Notes under the pieces: model-generated
Database searches by the model: none
What the model was told of the DNA's origin: nothing
Seen by the model: the letters and a program-made list of their open reading frames with translations, nothing else
Shown here: piece after piece, positions 1 to 4,250 of the stretch
Layout: the number at the start of each line of letters is the position of its first letter
Numbering within the stretch: the stretch's first letter is position 1
NCBI GenBank assembly: GCA_035293245.1
Contig: DATDOO010000084.1
Coordinates: forward strand, 1 to 7,052
From: DATDOO01 sp035293245
GTDB taxonomy: Bacteria; Pseudomonadota; Gammaproteobacteria; Methylococcales; Methylococcaceae
DNA length: 7,052 bases
Direction: 5' to 3'
Position numbers and translations under genes: made by a program

Positions 1-291
1 CGCCGCGCTGGAGCGCGCGACGGCGAAACCGTCCGCCTCAGCACCCGCCGCGGCAGTGTGGAAGTCCAGCTCAAGATCACCGAGCGCTCCCCGGAAGGCA
101 TCGTCTTCCTGCCCTTCCACTTCGTCGAAGCGGCGGCGAACCGCCTGACCAGTTCGAAAATGGACCCGGCCTCGAAAACTCCCGGCTTCAAATCCTCCGC
201 CGCGCGGATCGAGCGCATCGCCGCCACGGGGAAAGGCAACGGAGCGGCATCCCGGTCAATGGCGCAGTGGCACAGCCAGCAAAGCTGGTAA
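1..291 (+). CDS. Molybdopterin oxidoreductase, C-terminal fragment (formate dehydrogenase alpha-like), 5' partial
   Basis: The frame is open from base 1 to a TAA at 289-291 and encodes 96 residues; the true start lies upstream of the window. The fragment matches the C-terminal molybdopterin-dinucleotide-binding domain of the Mo/W-bis-MGD enzyme family. Seen in order are a 'DGETVRLSTRRGSVEV' strand pair, 'EGIVFLPFHF', 'EAAANRLT', 'DPASKTPGFK' and a final 'AARIERI'. The 'PFHF..AAANxLT...DPxxKxPxFK' pattern is typical of formate dehydrogenase alpha subunits (FdhF/FdsA type), which oxidise formate to CO2 at a Mo-bis-MGD centre. Nitrate reductases of the same superfamily usually differ at the HF position. 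The last 23 or so residues (Gly/Ala/Ser/Gln-rich) go beyond the conserved fold and look like a non-conserved tail. The exact substrate cannot be fixed from this fragment, since the Cys/Sec active site and iron-sulfur motifs are out of view. Confidence 0.8.
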   Translation, partial: RRAGARDGETVRLSTRRGSVEVQLKITERSPEGIVFLPFHFVEAAANRLTSSKMDPASKTPGFKSSAARIERIAATGKGNGAASRSMAQWHSQQSW

Positions 292-311
292 ACAGCCAGC
301 CTGGTAAACAG
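285..311. repeat. 11-bp direct repeat at the end of the oxidoreductase gene
   Basis: CTGGTAAACAG occurs at 285-295 and again at 301-311, a 16-base period. The first copy contains the TAA stop of the oxidoreductase gene and the second supplies another TAA. A small inverted repeat, CCAGC-AAA-GCTGG (276-288), overlaps the first copy. It looks like a local tandem duplication at the boundary between the conserved gene and the foreign-looking segment that follows. Confidence 0.5.
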
Positions 312-366
312 AGTCTCCGTCCCGATTGGGTTTCGGGGCGGGGACTGGGAGAGGTAGTCCTTTTTT
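312..366 (+). terminator. Probable intrinsic terminator with an overlapping alternative hairpin
   Basis: GGACT (342-346) can pair with AGTCC (356-360) across a 9-base loop, and six T residues follow directly (361-366): the layout of a Rho-independent terminator about 50 bases after the stop at 291. A longer hairpin pairs 312-325 with 333-346 (14 pairs, two of them G-U in RNA, 7-base loop). It uses the same 342-346 bases, so the two structures exclude each other. The simplest reading is the terminator of the formate dehydrogenase-like gene; the alternative fold could act as an antiterminator or be chance pairing in GC-rich sequence. Confidence 0.45.
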
Positions 367-478
367 GCGGGTGGGGGAATTGCAGCCTGCGCACGATGCG
401 CTGGACTGGGTGATTAGTGCCCAGCAGAATGCAGTAATTAAATATGATAATCCTCTACCCAGCCTCCTATTCATCCCA

Positions 479-805
479 ATGGATTTAAAAATTGATAGCT
501 GGCCAGTACTGTTAGGTCATATCAGGAAAAGGCCTGAGTTGTGGCTGAACAAGCGTTCTCCGATTTCTCTTGGCACCTTTTATTGGGGTATAAAATTTTC
601 TGAGAAAATATATAAAGTCCCAGAAATCGAATGGCTTTCTGGATTCGATTTTGAAGCCTTTGAACGTTGGGTTGAATATAAATATAACCCTCGAAAATTG
701 ACTTTCAATTCGATGCATTTGGCGGTCCATTTATGTGAGTCAGAAGAAACGGCGTTTAATAAGTGGTTCGAATGGTATGATTTGTTCATGCTGGAGCACG
801 GTTAG
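479..805 (+). CDS. Orphan small protein resembling polymorphic-toxin immunity proteins
   Basis: It encodes 108 residues with no signal peptide or membrane segment, rich in aromatic and charged residues. The pattern 'W..LL..IRKRPELWL..RS...L..F..G' at residues 8-37, 'GFDFEAFERWVEYKYN' at 55-70 and 'SEETAFNKWFEWYDLF' at 88-103 resembles a widespread family of small cytosolic proteins found in polymorphic toxin/immunity loci. The likeness is from memory of that pattern and no family name is claimed. The frame stays open upstream to a TTG at 326, but ATG 479 is preferred because the family-like part begins there and the upstream part overlaps the terminator hairpins. No good Shine-Dalgarno precedes 479; TATGATAAT at 443-451 could be a -10 element. 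Codon use is AT-rich, unlike every neighbour, which points to horizontal acquisition. No cognate toxin gene is seen. The gene is convergent with putA, 77 bases apart. Confidence 0.6.
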   Translation: MDLKIDSWPVLLGHIRKRPELWLNKRSPISLGTFYWGIKFSEKIYKVPEIEWLSGFDFEAFERWVEYKYNPRKLTFNSMHLAVHLCESEETAFNKWFEWYDLFMLEHG

Positions 806-882
806 CCGGGGTAGAGAGTGCATAGCCCGCCATTATTGGCATCGCCCGATGCCGAGGCAGTAGATGGCGCCCCCACGCCTGG

Positions 883-3800
883 TTAAACCGACTCCGCATC
901 CGGCGGCACGAAACCGTGGCGCAGGGTGTTTTCGCTCACGGTGCGCGTCCACAGGAACTGCTTGAGATAATCCGGCCCGCCCGCCTGGATGCCGGTTCCC
1001 GACAGCCGCACCCCGCCGAAGGGCTGCACTCCCACCCGCGCCCCGGTAATGCGGCGGTTGAGGTAAAGGTCGCCGACGCGAAACCGCTCTCGGGCCAGCG
1101 CCAGATGCTCCGGCAGGCGGGAGAACACGCCGCCGGTCAGCGCGTAGTCGCCGTCCAAAGCCATGTCCAGCGCCGCTGCAAAGCTGGGGGCGCGCAACAC
1201 CGCGAGAATGGGGCCGAAGATTTCTTCGCGGGCCAGGCGATGCTGCGGCTGGATTGCCGTGAAGATGGCCGGCGGCGCGTAGCAACCTGCTTCCGGAACC
1301 TTGCCCAGGTAATGGAGACGGCCTTCCTGCTTGCCGATTTCCAGGTAGGTCCGGACTTTTTCCTGTGCCTGGCGGTTGATCAGCGGGCCGAAGGGGAAGG
1401 CCGGATCGTCCGGTGGGCCGTACGCGTGGCTGTCCAGCGCCGCAGCGAGCCGTTCCAGCAGCCGGTCGTGGGCCTGGCCGACCACGATGAGCCGGGAGGC
1501 CGCGGAACACTTCTGCCCCTGGTAGCCGAAGGCGGAAATCAGGGTCTCCTGCACCACTTCGTCCAGATCGGCGTCCTCGTCCACCAGAATGGCGTTCTTG
1601 CCGCCCATCTCGCACACCACCTGCTTGACGTGGCGTTGGCCGGGTGCGGGTGTGTGGGCCTTGTGAAGAATGTCCAGGCCCACCGCCCGCGAGCCGGTGA
1701 AGGCGATGAGGTTTACCTCGGGATGGCTGACGAGGTAGCTGCCCAGCGTCTCGCCGCTGCCCGGCAAAAGCTGGCAGACGCCTGGAGGGAAGCCGGCTTC
1801 GTGCAGGATGGCGGCGAACCGATGGGCGATGAGAACGGCGGGCGTGGCCGGCTTGAGGATGACCGTGTTGCCGGCCACCAGCGCGGCGGTCGTCATGCCC
1901 GCGAGGATGGCCAGGGGAAAGTTCCACGGCGGTATGACCACCGCGACGCCGCGCGGCTCGTAACGGTAGTGATTGGGCTCGCCGGGAAAACACATCGTGG
2001 GCTTCCAGCCGGCCAGATCTGCCATCTGCGCGGCGTAATAGCGGAGGTAATCGACGGCTTCCGCCACGTCCGCGTCGGCCTCGCGCCAGTTCTTGCCGGC
2101 TTCCAGCACTTCCCAGGCGGCCAGGAAATCGCGCCGCGCTTCCATGATTTCCGCCGCCCGGCGGCACAGGGCGATGCGCCGTTCGGGTGGCGCGTCGCGC
2201 CAGGCCGGGAATGCCTTGAGCGCGTTTTGCACCGCCCGTTCGCCGTGGGAGGTGTCTGCCATGGCCACCCGGCCCAGCACTTCCTCCGGCTGCGCCGGAT
2301 TGGTCGAAGGCCGCCGCGCCGCTCCTTCGGGCCGAACGCCTTCGATGGCCAGGTCCCAAGTCTTGCCGATTTCCCCGCGCACCGTGTCCAGCGCCCTTTG
2401 AAAAGCCGCGCGCCGCTCGGGGCGGCTGAAGTCGCGCAGAGGCAGGTTGGCGAAAGCCCGCTCGCCTAACGTCGCGTGGGTTAGCGCGTCGCCATCAATG
2501 CCTGACGCATGCTGCGGCTTCGATGCGCGTCGTAACCCACCAATCGGCCTTGAATGCATCGACGAGGCCGCTCGGTGGGTTACGGTGCGCCCCATAGACA
2601 TCGCAAGCGGTAACGTTTCAGGCCGTGCGCACCTAACCCACCCTACATTTTGTGGTTGCCCAGGGGGGAGCGGCGGCGCCAGCAGTTCATCCGGATCGGC
2701 GCCTTCCACGTAAGTCTGGCGCAGAATCGAGGTATCGGCGGTGTTTTCCAGCAGGCGGCGGATCAGGTAGGCGATGCCCGGCAGCAGTTCGCCCACGGGG
2801 AGATAGAGCCGCAGATTCACCCCCAGCCCCGCGACCGCATGGCGCAAGGGTTCGGCCATGCCGTACAGCATCTGGACTTCCCAATCCTCCGCAGGAAGTC
2901 CCTTGGCGCGGGCCACGGCGATGGCCGAGGACAGGCTCCTGAGATTGTGGCTGGCGATGGCTGGCCGCACCACGTCCGCGTGCTCGAAGAGCAGGGCGGC
3001 CAGATGCTCGTAATTGGCGTCGGTCGCCGCCTTGTCCAGGAACACCGGCACCGGCCAGCCCCGCTGCCGCGCCAGCGCCACCTCCGTGTCCCAATAAGCG
3101 CCCTTGACCAGGCGGACGGCAATCCGGTGACCGCCTTGCCGCGCCCAGTGGATGAGTTCGTGCAAATCGTCCTCCGTGTCCTGCAAATAGGCTTGCAGCG
3201 CGATGCCGGGCAGCCAGCCGTCGTCGCCTTCGGCCTCTACCAGATCCTTGAACAAACCGAGCACCAAAGGTTTGTGTTCGTACTGCTCCATATCGACGGT
3301 CAGACAGCCGCCCCCTTGGCGCAGTTTGGCCAGAATCGGCTGCAGGCGGGCCAGGACGCGGCGGCGTGCGCCGGCGTGGTCGAGGGCGTCGAAATGGGCG
3401 GTGAGGGCCGAGAGTTTGATGGACAGGTGAATCGTCGGCTCGCCGCGGAGGTGGTTTCGGCATTCCTGCAGCGTGTCCAGCAGCGCCAGGTAGCGGGTAA
3501 CGTAGGTTGCGCTTTCCGCCTCGCTGAGCACCGCTTCGCCCACGGCGTCCAGGGTGACGCCGGCCGGGATGCGGCCGATCTCGGCGATCGCGCGGCGGAT
3601 GCTGTGCGGATTTTCTTCCGCCACGAATCGCCTGGCCAGCCGCCCGACGGCACGGCGGACGATTCGCGCGGCCAGGGGCTGGCCGCCCAAGGCGAACAGC
3701 GGCGTCCACAGGCCGCCCAGGCGCCCGGCGTGGGGCGCCAGGTAGCCGTGGAAATGCCGGGCGATGCTCGCGGCGGAATCCAGGGCCGGCAGCACGTCGA

Positions 3801-3966
3801 CGAACTGGAACAGCGCGCTACGCAGCCCGTCGTCCGCCATGGCTTTCCGCAGCAAGCGGCCCTGCATTCCGCGCGGGTCGAGCAGGGAAGGAGGCGCATC
3901 TCCCGCCAGCCGGTAAAGCTGCGCGCCGATTTCCCGCGCCTGGCTTTCATGATTGGAATCAAACAT
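883..3966 (-). CDS. putA: Bifunctional proline dehydrogenase / L-glutamate gamma-semialdehyde dehydrogenase PutA (short type)
   Basis: This 1027-residue enzyme oxidises proline to P5C with FAD and then glutamate semialdehyde to glutamate with NAD+. The proline dehydrogenase barrel covers about 130-425: 'LSIKLSAL' (181-188), 'DMEQYE' (225-230), 'LQAYLQD' (257-263), 'RLVKGAYWD' (285-293), 'YGMAEPLR' (368-375) and 'RRLLENT' (403-409), whose Arg pair corresponds to the proline-binding Arg555/Arg556 of E. coli PutA. The aldehyde dehydrogenase part covers about 503-1020: 'PWNFPLAI' (680-687), Glu786 in 'CEMGGKN', catalytic Cys820 in 'GQKCSA', 'EEIFGP' (914-919) and 'QPFGGVRLSGTG' (981-992). There is no ribbon-helix-helix DNA-binding domain, so this is a short PutA (about 1000 residues, against 1320 in E. 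coli) that should not repress its own gene. Start 3966 has GAGG 7 bases upstream; a start at 4092 is open but would run through a dispersed palindrome. Residues 439-503 are an in-frame repeat insertion absent from ordinary PutA linkers. The gene is divergent from the arginase-aminotransferase gene. Confidence 0.95.
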   Translation of the reverse strand: MFDSNHESQAREIGAQLYRLAGDAPPSLLDPRGMQGRLLRKAMADDGLRSALFQFVDVLPALDSAASIARHFHGYLAPHAGRLGGLWTPLFALGGQPLAARIVRRAVGRLARRFVAEENPHSIRRAIAEIGRIPAGVTLDAVGEAVLSEAESATYVTRYLALLDTLQECRNHLRGEPTIHLSIKLSALTAHFDALDHAGARRRVLARLQPILAKLRQGGGCLTVDMEQYEHKPLVLGLFKDLVEAEGDDGWLPGIALQAYLQDTEDDLHELIHWARQGGHRIAVRLVKGAYWDTEVALARQRGWPVPVFLDKAATDANYEHLAALLFEHADVVRPAIASHNLRSLSSAIAVARAKGLPAEDWEVQMLYGMAEPLRHAVAGLGVNLRLYLPVGELLPGIAYLIRRLLENTADTSILRQTYVEGADPDELLAPPLPPGQPQNVGWVRCARPETLPLAMSMGRTVTHRAASSMHSRPIGGLRRASKPQHASGIDGDALTHATLGERAFANLPLRDFSRPERRAAFQRALDTVRGEIGKTWDLAIEGVRPEGAARRPSTNPAQPEEVLGRVAMADTSHGERAVQNALKAFPAWRDAPPERRIALCRRAAEIMEARRDFLAAWEVLEAGKNWREADADVAEAVDYLRYYAAQMADLAGWKPTMCFPGEPNHYRYEPRGVAVVIPPWNFPLAILAGMTTAALVAGNTVILKPATPAVLIAHRFAAILHEAGFPPGVCQLLPGSGETLGSYLVSHPEVNLIAFTGSRAVGLDILHKAHTPAPGQRHVKQVVCEMGGKNAILVDEDADLDEVVQETLISAFGYQGQKCSAASRLIVVGQAHDRLLERLAAALDSHAYGPPDDPAFPFGPLINRQAQEKVRTYLEIGKQEGRLHYLGKVPEAGCYAPPAIFTAIQPQHRLAREEIFGPILAVLRAPSFAAALDMALDGDYALTGGVFSRLPEHLALARERFRVGDLYLNRRITGARVGVQPFGGVRLSGTGIQAGGPDYLKQFLWTRTVSENTLRHGFVPPDAESV
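2458..2652. repeat. Palindromic interspersed repeat inserted in frame within putA
   Basis: Four copies of the core GTGGGTTA/TAACCCAC lie here in alternating orientation, at 2476-2483, 2533-2540, 2575-2582 and 2634-2641. The strongest pairing is 2574-2590 with 2627-2642 (16 pairs, one bulged base). GTAACCCACC (2532-2541) is the exact complement of GGTGGGTTAC (2574-2583). One end reads TAACCCACCCTACA. On the putA strand the segment is translated as about 65 residues (439-503) with phrases such as 'VGWVRCARP', 'VTHRAA', 'IGGLRRASKP' and 'DALTHATL', unlike any PutA domain. Translated copies of this kind of element recur, from memory, in methanotroph and related genomes. The insertion keeps the frame (195 bases by this boundary) and lies between the two catalytic domains; its exact ends are inferred from where PutA-like sequence resumes. 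Confidence 0.75.
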
Positions 3967-3972
3967 CCTGCA

Positions 3973-3983
3973 TCCTCGTTCCT
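3973..3983 (-). promoter_or_regulatory. putA ribosome binding site region
   Basis: On the minus strand the sequence upstream of ATG 3966 reads GGAACGAGGATGCAGG. The GAGG lies 7 bases before the start codon, a normal Shine-Dalgarno distance, and this decides in favour of 3966 over the in-frame upstream start at 4092. Confidence 0.6.
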
Positions 3984-3995
3984 GATTAGTCCCGT

Positions 3996-4010
3996 GTTTC
4001 GGGTCGAAAC
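3996..4010. promoter_or_regulatory. Small palindrome upstream of putA, possible operator
   Basis: GTTTCG-GGT-CGAAAC is a perfect inverted repeat with 6-base arms and a 3-base centre, lying 30 bases upstream of the putA start. Its place in the putA leader or promoter fits a regulator-binding site, which a PutA lacking its own DNA-binding domain would need. No regulator is assigned and chance is possible at this length. Confidence 0.25.
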
Positions 4011-4051
4011 CGCACACCGACCTTGAACACGGCTCCTGTTGTTCATAACAA

Positions 4052-4140
4052 GTAGCCCGGAGGCGCGATAGCGCGTCCGAAGAGCGGCTCATGGATCGAC
4101 GCCGATCCCGGACGCCCCCTCGGCGGGGCCTCCGGGCTAC
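4052..4140. repeat. 89-bp dispersed palindromic element in the divergent intergenic region
   Basis: The ends are an exact 13-bp inverted repeat, GTAGCCCGGAGGC (4052-4064) and GCCTCCGGGCTAC (4128-4140). The interior is GC-rich with smaller palindromes, such as CCCC-TCGG-CGGGG near 4115-4127. The GTAGCCCGG...CCGGGCTAC ending is, from memory, that of a common intergenic repeat in GC-rich beta- and gammaproteobacteria. It has no protein-coding potential of its own and lies between the promoter regions of putA and the arginase-aminotransferase gene, where it could separate the two transcription units. Confidence 0.7.
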
Positions 4141-4189
4141 CCCGCTTGGGTTGAATATAGAGCACAGCGGATGACACCGTGGACAGGAT

Positions 4190-4222
4190 TTGACAAGGAA
4201 CGCAGCGATTTTCGGCTAGTCT
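4190..4222 (+). promoter_or_regulatory. Possible sigma-70 promoter of the arginase-aminotransferase gene
   Basis: TTGACA at 4190-4195 is a perfect -35 consensus. The best -10 candidate downstream is weak: TAGTCT at 4217-4222, with a long spacing of 21 bases. The position, between the dispersed palindrome and the ribosome binding site, is right for this gene, but the poor -10 suggests that an activator or another sigma factor may be involved, or that the match is chance. Confidence 0.3.
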
Positions 4223-4236
4223 TACTCGCATACGAC

Positions 4237-4242
4237 AGGAGG
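4237..4242 (+). promoter_or_regulatory. Strong Shine-Dalgarno of the arginase-aminotransferase gene
   Basis: AGGAGG lies 8 bases before ATG 4251, a near-ideal ribosome binding site that fixes the start of the fusion gene. Confidence 0.8.
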
Positions 4243-4250
4243 AACGGCCT

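Noticed and set aside
326..478. N-terminal extension of the immunity-like protein from TTG 326
   Set aside because: It overlaps the terminator hairpins, lacks family-like sequence and uses a rare start codon. A remnant of an older gene is possible but cannot be shown.
838..853. GGCATC-GCCC-GATGCC hairpin between the convergent immunity-like and putA genes, considered as a bidirectional terminator
   Set aside because: No T-tract follows on either strand and the stem is only six pairs, so it is not strong enough to call.
833..2359. 508-residue minus-strand frame overlapping the 3' half of putA
   Set aside because: It is an out-of-frame reading of putA rich in Arg/Gly/Pro; the putA frame contains the dehydrogenase motifs.
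916..2469. 517-residue plus-strand frame opposite putA, and a similar one at 2650-4026
   Set aside because: Both are antisense shadows of GC-rich putA codons, with no domain signature and no credible ribosome binding site.
2476..2641. Repeated 8-mers in putA considered as a CRISPR-like array
   Set aside because: The copies alternate in orientation, are only 8-10 bases long and lie within an open coding frame; they form nested hairpins, not direct repeats with spacers.
3967..4092. 42-residue upstream extension of PutA starting at 4092
   Set aside because: The extension runs into the 89-bp palindrome and the leader, shows no conserved sequence, and a better ribosome binding site precedes ATG 3966.
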